From NCBI RefSeq assembly GCF_963576615.1, contig NC_088717.1:52305026-52369025 (forward strand): a stretch of DNA of 64,000 nt, in the 5' to 3' direction. The notes beneath the pieces are model-generated. The model had not been told where the DNA came from. It made no database searches and saw only the letters and a program-made list of their open reading frames with translations. Source of the stretch: Watersipora subatra. Its lineage: Eukaryota; Bryozoa; Gymnolaemata; Cheilostomatida; Watersiporidae. The position numbers and the translations under genes are program-made. Below, piece by piece: positions 45,329 through 58,600 of this stretch. Each line of letters starts with the position of its first letter. Position 1 is the stretch's first letter.

Positions 45329-48300
45329 GTAAAATGATTTGTGTTGGTATTCTGACACATTGACACTTGTATAAAATTGTTTCATATGTGAACTGAAAGA
45401 CATAGCTCTACTCAAACTGAAGTATTTTAAAAAATCATGACATATAACAAATACTAGTTAATTTGAAAATACGTAACCACTCGCTGCTTTGCTAGAATTT
45501 CAAACAAAGTCAATCTAACAAGCCTGATAAAATTTAATGTGATTTAGTGTAATACTGGCTTATCTTGTGTGTAGTGAGCCCTACCGTATAATAGTAGGTT
45601 AGAGAGGCGCATATTACATCATAAATATTCCCTCAGTTTGGTTCTTACTCAGGCAACAGATGACTTAAATCTCATTTCATAATTGGAATCCTGGTTCAAC
45701 TAAAGTGTTCAGTTTTCTACTTAATCTGTGATATACTGTTTGATATATTCCTTATCAGTTCATGATTTTTTAATAACTAACCTTATGTCACATTATATCA
45801 CAGGATACAAAACAGGAGATATCTACAAAAGCTATGGCGATGATTTCTACCCAGAATTCACCTCTCTTAGTGATGACACTGTGGTTGCCATCAAAACGCA
45901 TACATTTGCAGAGTTTATGACGGAGAGCTACTCCTTCAAGAGAGCCTTGGTATGACCTTGACACTATGTTGACCTTTATTAGCCAGAATCAGCAAATAAA
46001 TATATTTTTTAGCAAGTGGAATATAAGGGAGCACTAAAAAGACATAGCGATGTTCATTACAAATTATTTACCCACGCAAGCTATTGGCTGCTACAGACGT
46101 GTGCATGCCGGAGAACGCGTGCATGCCTGTGTTTTTATTGCATTAATAATAATTAATAATTATTGTATTATATATATCAATAAAAACTAACATAATAATT
46201 GCAAAAAAAAGTGGCAATTAATGTAAAACTAGAGTCAAGGCAGCCTAGTAGCATTTACAACTACTAGAAAAGCACAACTCTGTCTATTTATTCACCCCAT
46301 GCGACCCATTCAAGCTGCAACATTCTCACAGGCATTCAGTCAGTCTAATCTGTCAAATCTTTAAGATATTTATTATATGGTGATTTGCTTTAGGTGATTG
46401 TGAGACACCCTTTAGATGCCCTCTACTCTGAATTCAACAGAATGTTTGGAGGCAATAAAACTGTCTACGCAGAAGCTGTTCATCTGATAAATGAAGATGG
46501 TTCACTCAGCTGGAGTAAGTGCTAATTATCACCTGCTGTTACATGTCTACCCTCTTCGCTATCATTATTACATTGGGATTAATAACCAAGGCAATACATG
46601 AGGTGTTGAATAACTGCTTTGGAATGCCAGTGGTAGAAATCCATCCGATGACATCCACCTGATGCTTGTTCATCAGAGTTACGTTAAATTACTATCGCTG
46701 GAACTAGTTTTTATAGAAAAATACTTAATTTGCAATATTGAGACAACTTGCCAGTTTAAAAAGCGTTAGAAATTTGTAAAATATCTTATTTCTACCTGCG
46801 AAAAATCCTTTGGTTTTAAAAGTGAAATAGCTGAAATAATTTATTTTACAATTATCAAAAAACTAATTGAAAACTAAACAGTTATACGCTGAACTTCAAT
46901 AGAACTACTTGCAGTAATTGAGTTTTATTCTAAATAAAATAACTGCAGTGATTTTAGTTGAAAAAGCAGCTTACTCAGGCAAAGCAGAGCGCTTATTGTA
47001 TGAATTTCATTAGTCACAACATATACGTAAATAAATATCTATACTAGAAATTCTCCTGTCATACAGCCCACGACCAAAGAGATAATGGAAAAAGAAAGAG
47101 TACTGCTGGCCGAGAAATGCAATATTAGCAGTCAAATGGCACTGCAGTGCAATAGGATAACTGCAATGATAGCTGCAATGGTAGCTGTGATGTACTGGGT
47201 GTTATTATGTACAACAAACAGCAATAATGAAAGGAAAGGATGATATGTTTATATCTCTCCCCTGCAATAGGAGAAATGCAATATTAGAAGTAAAATGGCT
47301 AGCTGCTGTGTAATATACATATACACATATATTCATCTGACTCAGAGAATTCTTTAGTAGATGTTGTGTGCGAAGCCTACAACATCTACTAAAGAATTCT
47401 ATTTTTGTAGAAATCTGACCTGTTGTAACTACTTTTTCAACAACCAGCAGTACCCTTTCTTTTTTCCATTATCACTTTGATAGTGGACTGTATGACAGGC
47501 AATTGGACAATGTGATCGACTGGTGAAATGTGCACGTTTTTTTCGTGAAATGCGCATGATTTAATAGTTCTACTCTCTGTCGCACCGCCTTATCGGCGTC
47601 TCGTTGGCCGGTCTTAATTCTGATTAAAATAGGCTTGGCAAGTTTTTATTTCGATTTTAGGCCAAATTAATCTGTCTATTTATGTATAATCCAATCAGAT
47701 GGGTTAGTTTTAAGATATTGCGGTAACCTTTCAAAGACTTGGTAACATATTTAAATAGGTCTATATGTGTTTTGTATCATTATTATACTTAAACGACTCT
47801 ACACAAAAATGGTTAAATTTGTTGAAAAGATTTCGGTACAAGGGTTAGGCCACGGCCGTTAACGGATAATTTTTCGGGAGTTGTGTGCACATATGCATTG
47901 ATAATAAATCTCCCAAATATTCGCTTTGCTCGTGTTTGGTCGTGGGATTACTTTATTGGCAATAATTTCATTTCAAATGGAAACTTTTTTCAAATTATGT
48001 CCTACAAGAATAATAAAACAAAACAGAGGAAAAAAGGGCAACAGTTAGCCACTGAATTCAAATTAATAGTTTGACATGTTTAAAATGCCTTTCTCTGCTA
48101 AAAGAACGGATATTAGGTTGAAGATTGTTAAGGCAGCTAGCAATTATATTTTCAAGATAATTGGAGCAAATGTATGTAATTCGTGCATATCATGTCAGTT
48201 GAAGTGGGTTAAAAACCTGTAACTGTCATGTAAAAAATGAGGATACAAACCACGAAAGATCTGGAAACCTTTAATTGAATTAAAATAAACATTCAAGGAT

Positions 48301-48919
48301 TGGATTTAGAAATAGAGAAACCAAATTAAGTAATGATTAATTAAAATTAGGAACGACGCTACGAACTCATTCCTGCCCGGTTTATTTTGAGGAGAAAAAT
48401 TGTGATTTAATGCCCAATCACATCCTATGGGCCTTTTGGCTTTTTTTGTCACCACTAAACATCTAAGCAAACATGAGTCAATTACTAATGCACATACATC
48501 CAACTCTTTTAGCGAAATGTTTGCACTTTGTAGAGTGGGATGTTTGGATGTCACACATATCCAGCTGGGTTGATTTCCACAAATACTGGCTAAAATATTT
48601 TCCTGGTAAAGTCCATGTAATATATTACAACAATCTCAAGCGGCAGACCTACTCCGAGCTGACAACCGCAATCAGCTTTCTAGATATCCAGGCGAACATG
48701 AACAGAGTCAACTGTACGATCGAGTACCCTCGGCCCGCATATTTCCAGAGACCCAATATTGAACCTCCCGTTCCTAAGACTAAGCTGTTCACACTCTCTA
48801 TGGCAAAAGCGAAGAAGGCTGTCCAAATTCTTAAACGTTTGATAGCCAAGAAGTTTGGAGAGAACAGTGAACGATATGAGAACTTTAACTTGGAGATAAG
48901 TGTGGAGGGTCTGCGATAG
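45176..48919 (+). CDS. WSCD-like sulfotransferase, 3' four exons
   Basis: Exons 45176-45328, 45804-45949, 46394-46514 and 48513-48919 join in phases 1, 0 and 1 and end in TAG, giving about 275 residues. The first exon carries the PAPS-binding loop (SFQGSGNTWVRQLL), and exon 3 the 3'-phosphate motif (VIVRHPLDALYSEFNR). Exon 4 has WMSHISSWVDF and VIYYNNLKRQTYSELTTAI. These are the blocks of the WSC-domain sulfotransferases (WSCD1/2), Golgi type II proteins that move sulfate from PAPS to glycans. The 5' exons with the signal anchor were not found between 41 and 45 kb. AATAAA lies 177 bp after the stop. The family is clear; the acceptor glycan is unknown. Confidence 0.88.
45804..45949 (+). CDS. 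WSCD-like sulfotransferase exon 2 of those found
   Basis: The exon reads GYKTGDIYKSYGDDFYPE and then TVVAIKTHTFAEF, the usual KTHxP-type strand between the two PAPS motifs. Acceptor is ATCACAG and donor is GTATGA; phase is 1 in and 0 out. Confidence 0.86.
46394..46514 (+). CDS. WSCD-like sulfotransferase exon with 3'-phosphate motif
   Basis: VIVRHPLDALYSEFNRMFGG contains the Arg and the Asp/Ser that hold the 3'-phosphate of PAPS. It enters in phase 0 after GCTTTAG and leaves in phase 1 at GTAAGT. The following intron is 2.0 kb and holds a perfect hairpin. Confidence 0.88.
46515..48512. other. Sulfotransferase intron
   Basis: Holds the 22-bp hairpin. The short frame at 47883-48074 is not supported. 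Confidence 0.6.
47346..47400. repeat. Perfect 22-bp inverted repeat, 11-base loop
   Basis: AGAATTCTTTAGTAGATGTT(GT) and (AC)AACATCTACTAAAGAATTCT are exact inverses. In the last intron of the sulfotransferase gene. Confidence 0.85.
48513..48919 (+). CDS. WSCD-like sulfotransferase terminal exon
   Basis: It begins after CTTTTAG with TKCLHFVEWDVWMSHISSW and continues through YYNNLKRQTYSELTTAISFL to a helical basic tail ending VEGLR and TAG. The open frame appears to begin at 48473, but the part before 48513 is intron. Confidence 0.88.
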
Positions 48920-49095
48920 TATTGGAAGCTGTCAGTGTGAAGGGTGCTGACAGACCTGACTACAAGCTGATCTCGACAAATATGGAAGCTTTAGATCGGA
49001 TGAGAAGTTACATTTAACCAAGGCATGACAAGAAGAAAGATATAGTCTCTGGTGTGGACACTAGGCTATCAAACTGAGCTGAGTACAAAGAATTG

Positions 49096-49101
49096 AATAA
49101 A
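49096..49101 (+). promoter_or_regulatory. Poly(A) signal of the sulfotransferase gene
   Basis: AATAAA lies 177 bases after the stop codon, followed within 40 bases by a GT-rich stretch. Confidence 0.6.
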
Positions 49102-49502
49102 GGTTGTGGTTCAAATGTAGTAACAGAGAACATTGTATTTAACGTAATGCAAAAATAAAATATTTAATTAAATAACAAAACTGGAAAAAAATATTTGGAC
49201 TACATTAACAATGAGCAAATAAAATAAATAAAACTAAATTATGACTAGGTGAATGAGCAACAAGTCTAGGTCAAGGAGAATGTGAGATTTAGTATTATAT
49301 TCAGGAGATTCAGGGTTAGACAACAGAGGCCTCATAAAACCAGATACACCATGGCAAAGCAGAGCTTATTTCAGCTGTTGAGCTATTTATGAAGTAAAAA
49401 CCATTTACAGGAGTGATAATCTAGAGACAGAATAGCAACTGTCTTATCACCATAAACAACTGAAACATGCCTCAATATAGCTAGTTATCAGTATTACAAC
49501 AG

Positions 49503-49638
49503 CTAGTGAGGGGGTACTCCAACATGTCCATTATGCTTTTGAAAAGCTACTCCATGTGTGTCCACTGATAAGTTGAGATACCAACCGATAAATAGGACGA
49601 GAGCTAAGGCTACAGCAGCTGCAGTGGTCAGACAATTT
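49503..49638 (-). CDS. Coiled-coil gene, terminal exon with membrane anchor
   Basis: NCLTTAAAVALALVLFIGWY is a single strongly hydrophobic segment. It is followed by LNLSVDTHGVAFQKHNGH and VGVPPH before the TAG at 49503-49505. A lone C-terminal membrane segment with a short luminal tail marks a tail-anchored protein. Confidence 0.78.
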
Positions 49639-52600
49639 CTGTATAAAATTGAAATATTAAAAATACATAATATACATTTGGTTTGCAAATATAAGTGTGA
49701 AAACATGCATATCTTACATGAAATCGCATAAAAATAAACATGACTAATAATGGAGCTGATTGATTTACCCCTGTCATCCCTCATCTGACAGGAGGAGATA
49801 AGTCTAAAGTTAGTTACTAGCAATGAAAGAATGCAATTCTGTGTAATTATACCCATATATATTACACTAGAAAATATTAACACTTCTCAATTCTAAGCCT
49901 TTTTAAAAAGTTGCCCAAAATCAACGTGAAAGATGCATTAGCAATTATCAGCCCTTGAGAGAGTCTGTTGAAAGGTGCTGAGAGATAATATTGAAGCCAT
50001 GTCAAACACTCACACACAAACACAGATGCACGAACACCCTTACACACTTTGCTAAAAAATAACAGTTTGAAGGTGGCACTGAATTAAACCAACTTTTGTT
50101 CAAATATCTTTAATAAACGGTTAGAAACATTAAGGAAAAAGAGAAGAACCAGTAGTGTAATAAAGTATGGTAGAGTCCACTGTCATATAGCGTAGTACTA
50201 GCCGCATGCCGGGCGTTGCACGGGTATTAGAAAGCAGCCTATAAGCAGTGGCAGGTAATGTAGTTGCCATTAGCTAATTTGAGTAAGCTAGTATTCGTAT
50301 TGCTAAACATACTAATGAGAACCATGAGAGTGAGCTTTAGTGACGTCACGTGCAACGCAGTCACTATACGTATTTTAACTGAGATAATGACTATCTGCCC
50401 AATCATATTCATTGTATCCCATGTAGTTTAATGGGTTAGTGCGTTTCCCTGTGAGTGGGAGGTTGCAAGATCAAATCTTCCGCGATGCAGATTTATTTTC
50501 ACTAGATTTAATCACTATAACTGGACCCGGGGATGAAAAAATACCAACAAACATTGAGAGATATCTAGTATGTTCTAGCATAAGATTGTATAGTAAGGTA
50601 TATTCTAATATGGTATTCAGTATTATGATGTAGTAAAGTGAATCGTAGTCCAATACAGTATGACAATGGATGTTAATAGTAGCATCCATATCTAATCATA
50701 CTCAGCAACACCCTTGATGAGTGGTTAAAATGATGTATTGGTACTTACAGTAGTTGTCCTCCCTCTTTTCTCTCATTACACCGATTACAGATCTATAAGA
50801 GAGTTAGTTGATGTAAGACAAAGTAAACGCAAGTTAAATTTGTAATTACAAGCTATTTGAATTATGTTTTTAAGCCATGAGAAATTCTTTGCTAATTTAC
50901 GAGTAATCTAGATAAGGACCCCAAGTTAATCCTACTGTATATGTCAACTGGAAGGACTGTTTTGGGTGAATAGGAGCAGATGTTCTTATTTATAAAGCTC
51001 GGTTCAAAAATACTGCACAGCTCAGCACAGAGTACACTACACCTAGCGGTGGTTTGACCACGATTGCACTGGTTGACCTTGACATGGATGATAGAGAAAC
51101 CATTTTAGAACTTTATTTTGTTAGATTGAGGTAAGTAATGAACACATACAAGCATGTGAAATATGTAGTCTATTCGTAGAAGTAATAAGAAGTGCTTGCC
51201 CGCAGAAAAAAGGAAAATCTACCCACAATACTTTGAATGCTGTTCACATTAGTCCTAGAGCACTTTTTATTGCACAGTGTCACTAGACTTCTATGCTCTC
51301 GCACCTTAAAATTTACACAAATCAACCATGACACAGGAGTTTTGAGAGCCTCTTCTATGTCTCTTGCATGTTGTGAATTATATACAAGATAGGTTCAAGA
51401 CAACAAATTGCTTACCTCAGCAAGAGCATCAATTTTGGTCAAATGAAAAATTCCATAAATTTTTGGTACACAATTTTTTTCATTTATTCATTTCATTTAT
51501 AATTTAATAGTTTACAAACAAATCAAAGGTAAAAAAATGTTTAGTTATTCCTATAGCTAATACATATGATAATTTCTATTAAATTGAAAATGGTCTCTTC
51601 AACTACCGACACAAAAAATGCATTCTCAACATTATTGTAGAGTGTGATTATAATCGTGGATGGAAGCCCCCCTTAGCATGCACACACGAACTTGATGGAA
51701 ACATGGAATCGTCAAAATCAACATGAAAAGCTGCCTATTGTTACAAAAAATTTCAACTCAAATAGGCGAGAGCATGTTTTTTCCAAAAACCTTAGAGCCA
51801 TTAAAAAAACTGACTATGCATCATTGAGAGAAAACTAGGTAATGACTGCGAAAATACCAGGACCTATAGTACAAAGGTACATGTCTATCAGATGATACAT
51901 ACCTCATCTCTATTTGCTGAGTTGTACACTGCTGGCTGGTATGACATGCGTGAAGCATTTGAGGGCCTTGCGCGAGTGTCTCCACCGGCTAATTCCAACC
52001 CTGCAACATGATTAGTCAGAAGATCAAGACAATGATACATCATGACAAAATAGTTTCCAAATCCGAGTGTTCTTAGTAGAGATAAGAGTAGAAATAATCA
52101 AAATGGCTGCGTAGTTAGTCTCTAAAGGTGCAAAACCTAGGCTGATAAATTCGTGAAAACCAAATGCATGAACTTTCCAGAAATACAAAGTGGCTGTTTG
52201 TCATGCTCCTGTCAAATAAATCCATTACATTTCACAACATCTCATTCTGCTCCATGAATGCCTTTTGAAGAAGCATTGCTGGAGCCCCTATATAATGACA
52301 TACAATCATGAGCTGCAATCAACAAAACAGTTTTACAAACTCTAGTTAATTAGAAATCATAAAAAGCATTCAGTGTCTTAAAGGCAGTTGAAAAATATAA
52401 TGAAAAATAATGTCAAATTTAATTTCACGGAAAAATATAATTAAAAATGTAATTTCACATTTCATCTACCGTAGTGTCACTGATCATGAATTGCTGCCCA
52501 ATTTTCCAGAGTCAGCCAGCTTTAACATAGACGTTCAAGTAGACAACTTTGCACTAACCCACAAAACATTAAAAATGAAACACACCCCATTTCTTGTCTT

Positions 52601-55600
52601 TGTCTTCAATCGCCATAACTCCCTGTGGTGATGCATCCTGATCCGACTCAAGAGACAATGTGGCTGGTACGCAATCCCCGGCAGCATACGAATCAAGGTC
52701 ATCTACAGTCTGGGAGGCATCCTTCAGCTGCGATGAATAATACAGCTGGAGGAGAGCAACCATTGCAGAGAAATCGACTACAGACAGAAGAGGTCACTAA
52801 TAGCAACTAGAATTTTTAATGGAGAAAAGCCCGAGGCTCCGGAATAACACTGACCAGACTTGACGGTTATTAGCGAGTGTCCAGACCAAAACGAATAATT
52901 TTGACGATATATGAAACAGGAAAGAGGGAATTGAACAGGAGAAAAACTATGAGCAATATAATCACGGCAATTGGGGTGCAATATAACATTATCACCAAAA
53001 CTGAATCCAATTTTTACTATAATAAGAGTCGTGTCCTTCCGTCTGTTTGAAGCCATGCGTTAGGAAAAATGCATCGCATGGGATTTGAACTCGGTATAGC
53101 GGTTTACACTAGGTTCGTAGCTTGCAAGTGTATTAAGCTGGAATTGATTCACTAATTTGGAGATGACTCGTCGCTGTTTTATTCAGTCAACACCGAAATC
53201 GTAAAATCTACAATTGATTAACATATTTACGAATTCTTCCATGGCAATACAAAAAAATAACAATGTTATAGAAAATTATTGACACAAACCTTTTGCCGTT
53301 TTTAAAAACGCTCACACAGCTATATCAAGTGGTCCAACGAAACCAATTAACAATAAATGCCAAAATGTTCTGAACAGAAAAATCGTCAATTAAATCATCA
53401 GTTGCGTGTTGCTCGTTGAAATTCAAAAATCATAATGCCAAGCTTGGATGGAGGATAATTACAGGAAGTGAAAACGTGTCGGGACACAGGGCCGGCCACC
53501 GAAGACAGTCCGATTCCTCTGCCGAACCCATAGCACAGTTGGCCAAACACACAACACGTCGAAACAACTCTTGTGGCGCCTTAGACCCGAATACAACAAT
53601 GTTTTAATTAACAAAGGACAATAAAATTGGTGAGTTGGTAATATACAGGATGTTACTAGGGTTCTCTTACACTCGGGTTTTCAAGCACACTACCAGCTGT
53701 GCCACTGGAACACCTTGCAGTACCATAGAATAACTGTGCAAATACTTATTACACCTCATGATAATCTATCAAGCGCACGGGACTGCCAGTCTACTAGTGT
53801 CTGATAATAAATCCTAAATACATAAAACATCCACTGCATTGTTTACCAACTTTTAAACTCCCGACCGATTGTGACAGTCTTGAGAAACGAGAACATCCTA
53901 CTGGCTTTCTAAACTTCCAGGTAGATTTTATAGATAGTGTAGGGGCAGGAACAAACGCCATGCCCAGTATCAGACGTGGCTGTGAGAATTTTTATGCAAC
54001 TCTCGAAGCACGTTTTATGTTCAAAAGATTGAGCGGATGCAGAACAGAAACCTTACGGAGTGGCGGAGGTCCAGAAGCATAGCCTGAACACTGGTGCTTG
54101 TCTTTTGAGGAGGCTCAGTCTGAACTCTCACATCTACACCTGAATTGAAGAACAACCAATATACATTCAAACTAGTCTAAACCAACCAACAGCTTTAATT
54201 AAAGCAAGGAACTATAAATATGTAAAATTTGAATGAGGCATGAATAAAACTGCCAACCTTTCCAAGAAAAACAAACCGTGTCAAGGTTATCATTAGCTAT
54301 AGTTGACTAAGGGTGACAAGAACAAACCAGAAACTGCCTGTTTCTTAGAAATAAACCAAATAAGTAAATCCAGGAACATTTAAATGCTGGTTATTTCAAC
54401 AAGATAACAAGGTAACTAATATATTAATATTAGCTTAAAAAACCTTTTTGATTTGCATCTTTTTTATTGGGTTGACAAATTATTTGAGCACTCAAAAATT
54501 TATTGCCAAACAACTTTGTAATCATAGGCAGTTTTTTGGTCTCAGTAAACGCTCGTGCAATGTAAATAATCTGTTTCAGGAATGTTTAATTTATAGGAAT
54601 TTCATGTTATACAAACTGTGAGATAAACAGTCTAATCTGGTCCAAGATCTTTCCAAACTCATCCCTTTAGCCATACAAGAAAAGAACCGGACTCAAATTT
54701 TAAATTGTTGGCTGTACCTTATCTGCAATATAATTGGTTTGCATTAAAAAATTTCTCCTTTTTATCACTTTCACTCATATTATGGTTCATGATTACAATA
54801 ATTTTACAAACTTTTTTACAAAGTAAAGTACATGCTCGACGCCCATTTACAATGATTTGTTCATTTTTTTTTAAATAGCAAAGTCTATTCTGAAAAGTAA
54901 AACTAATAACAAATATTTTATACGTCTACAATGAAGCGAAACAGAAATATATTTTTACTATGAAAAGAGCGGTGTTTACTTGTTCGTCATCTATCTGTAT
55001 CCAGGAGGTCAGAGTTAGGATAAAAGATTGCTTTTAATGAGACCTCATCTTGTGACATTTAGATTGGTAAACCGACACTGTAACACCTGCACCACTCGAT
55101 CACCTTTAAGTATTTATGAACAATTGTGCAGCTACCTACTCCCTGTTTTGTCCTCACATCTGACGATCACTCACGACGCACTGAAATGTCATGGAGGTTG
55201 TATATATAATAGATATAACAATATACATACGTTTTTTTTTCTCGAAAGTGTGACGAGATATACTACCTTTTAAATTGAATTTGAAAACTTGCCCGACTTG
55301 ACACTTTACGTCATCTGGAATTTACGCTATAAGAGGAATACGTTTTAGAAGCGGCTACTACATATATAAATCTCAGTGTTTGTTATTTAGTCTGTTGGTT
55401 GGTCTGTCGTTTGTGTGTCCAGTTATAGCGCTAAAGTTTAACAAACAAAAATGCGCTTCACCCTGAATTTGAGCCCAGAACCTCCAGGTATGAAGATAGG
55501 CATGCTAAACCACTAGGGTAAGCAGATACACTGCTATACAATGAAACACATCATACTTATTACACCCACTAATCTTTAATGCTGATTGGTTAAAATACTC

Positions 55601-58600
55601 ACAGATCAGTTAGAACATTTGAAGATCATGATTGCGTGAGAGATCATGACACAACCTTTTTTCATAACACTGGCGTAAGTTATAATAACAGCTCTTATTA
55701 TAGCAAAGATTTAGACTAGCTCAAGTTACTAAAATTCATTGATAAAAAACTTAGCCAATTGAAAATGTATTTTCCATGCAAAAATTTTCTATTACCCATT
55801 CATCGCCGGACATTCATCTAGTAAGAGTATAACAACTAGTTGTACTAACAAGCACTAGCGATTATTTTCTGCAATTCAACTTATGATATTCGACTAACGC
55901 ATCGTTAACTTGTCAGTATTATTTAGCCCTCACTCTGTTAGAATGCATGTAGGCAATCCTTGACTTCTTAAAATTACCTGGGATGGAGGTAAGTTGCTTA
56001 AGATCACATTGAGTGAACATGTCCTGAGATGGCCTTTCGATAGTTATACTACACTCTACCATGACATCACACATCCTTGGCAGACTACAATATCAACAGG
56101 ACAAGCTATATCGATAGTTATACTACACTCTACCATGACATCACACATCCTTGGCAGACTACAATATCAACAGGACAAGCTATATCGATAGTTATACTAC
56201 ACTCTACCATGACATCACACATCCTTGGCAGACTACAATATCAACAGGACAAGCTATATCGATAGTTATACTACACTCTACCATGACATCACACATCCTT
56301 GGCAGACTACAATATCAACAGGACAAGCTATATCGATAGTTATACTACACTCTACCATGACATCACACATCCTTGGCAGACTACAATATCAACAGGACAA
56401 GCTATATCGATAGTTATACTACACTCTACCATGACATCACACATCCTTGGCAGACTACAATATCAACAGGACAAGCTATATCGATAGTTGTACTACACTC
56501 TACCATGACATCACACATCCTTGGCAGACTACAATATCAACAGGACAAGCTATATCGATAGTTATACTACACTCTACCATGACATCACACATCCTTGGCA
56601 GACTACAATATCAACAGGACAAGCTATATCGATAGTTATACTACACTCTACCATGACATCACACATCCTTGGCAGACTACAATATCAACAGGACAAGCTA
56701 TATCTCGAATATCTACATCTATAAGTGAAGCATTAACGCTCAAGTGATGATAAGAGAAAAAAGAGATTGCTGGATACTTTGTGTGAGAAGACAACTCTAG
56801 AAGACCCAACAAAAACTGTGTTAAACACTGATGATGATTAGCAGCTGCCGATAACCTTGTGTCTCACCAGAAACAGATTACAGTATTTTCACCCAAAACC
56901 ATTTGACCTACTAGTGAGTATTCAGATATGATAAGAACGAACAGTCAATAAAGACTAAATGTTTGTTGCAACTGTAGAACAGATGACAGAGTGATGTCAG
57001 GCAGCAGAACTAGCCCCATCCATATGTCCAAACTAACATATTGTAAACTTACAGCACTGAAGGCATGATTCCAGGATTAATCACACGGTCACCACACGCC
57101 ATACAAGGATCTACTGGAGAACTCAACTCCGCATTGCCTTGAAGTTCTGTTTGCGAGCAGCTGGTTACTACCGGCCTTTCTAATGTCTGGGATGTTGCCT
57201 GGCACACGTTTGCTGACTCAGTCTGAATAGATATATCTGTAAATGACAGACAATCTGTCTGCGTCAGCGCTGACATAACACAAAAGTCAGGTGTTTGTGT
57301 AGAAACCTCGGATACGGATGGAGATGAGAAACTCTGGTAAAGGCTCTCCTCTGAGGGTGACGGACTGCCAGTATCAGTATCTGGGCTGGAGGGAATCTTC
57401 TGTAATATTGAGCTTTAATAGAAACGGCTAATAGACTTTTGGATACAAATTGTACCAAGCATATAGCTGACAAAGGCTAAAAGTCAAATTGTGAAACTAA
57501 ACAAAACATTGTTCCAAAAAGTCACACAGCTATTGGAACTAATACTATTATTAAACTCAAATGCCATAAATCACAGTCTACATGTAGATAATTGGATGTC
57601 AGTAGTAAAGCAATTATCCAGCTTTTGATATTTTTGGTAGTCAAGTTTTCAAAAATAGTTGTTATTAATAGACATCTCTATCTAATCCTTGCGCCAATTG
57701 AAATACCACTACTATAGCCTAAGGTGATACAAACCAAGCTATTTCTTTTTCAGAAAATTGCACTAGCTGTGTGAATGAAAACCAACCTGCTATGCTGCTA
57801 TGCTACTGCCATAGTTAACTACATGTATACTCTGTAGAGGTGTATAAACAACATCAAACGTATGATTATAAACTAGCTCATGAAGATGTGATGATGGTTT
57901 AATAAAATATGGAGAAGGCAACACTATTTGACTAAGTTCTTGAATAAGCTTCTATAAATAATAACAATCAAAATGTTTGTTTTTGAGATGTTCATTGAAA
58001 GAATATGAACGTTTAAATCTTTCAAATCTTTACTATAATAAGAGCCAAAGTCCGTCCGTCGTTTTGCTAATGATGTTAGAAAAAACATTGCCTTCCACAA
58101 GAATTGAACACAGGTATCTGTATTGCAGACCTGTGCTCTAACCACTATACCACTCAGCCGCATTTCTAACGCACGAAATAATTATGGACATATTTATTAC
58201 TCATGATGATCTCTCACAGTGCCAGAGACTGCCAAGCGTACTAGTGGTGATTTACATTATAAGGTATCCATCATTTTTATGTCATCATCCTGTTTGCACG
58301 TGCGCTCGTCCACGAAAAAGCCGCCATATTTGTAGAAAATGATCGTCATTCTGTTGAATAGTATTTTTCGGTGTTGTTTTGATACTAAAATAAAAAATTT
58401 GCAAACGAAAGCATTGATTGCAATAATTAATTGCAGAAACTTTGTGTTTTTAACGATAAAAGTTGTCCATAAAGATGGCAGACAACGATAGAATGACATC
58501 ACGAAAAAATGAAGGATAAGGAATTTGTTATTCAAACAACGAAACACATGTAAATAGTCTAATCTATTCCAAGATTTTCCCAAACCTGCCCCTTTGGCTC

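Larger units (their letters stand above)
54140..56036. other. Coiled-coil gene intron
   Basis: SINE-derived and composite repeats fill 55.0-55.8 kb. An exon linking phase 2 to phase 1 is expected in 54.2-57.0 kb but was not found. Confidence 0.5.

Noticed and set aside
56077-56724. Chain of identical 62-residue frames
   Set aside because: One frame repeated every 74 bases in a minisatellite, not a gene family.
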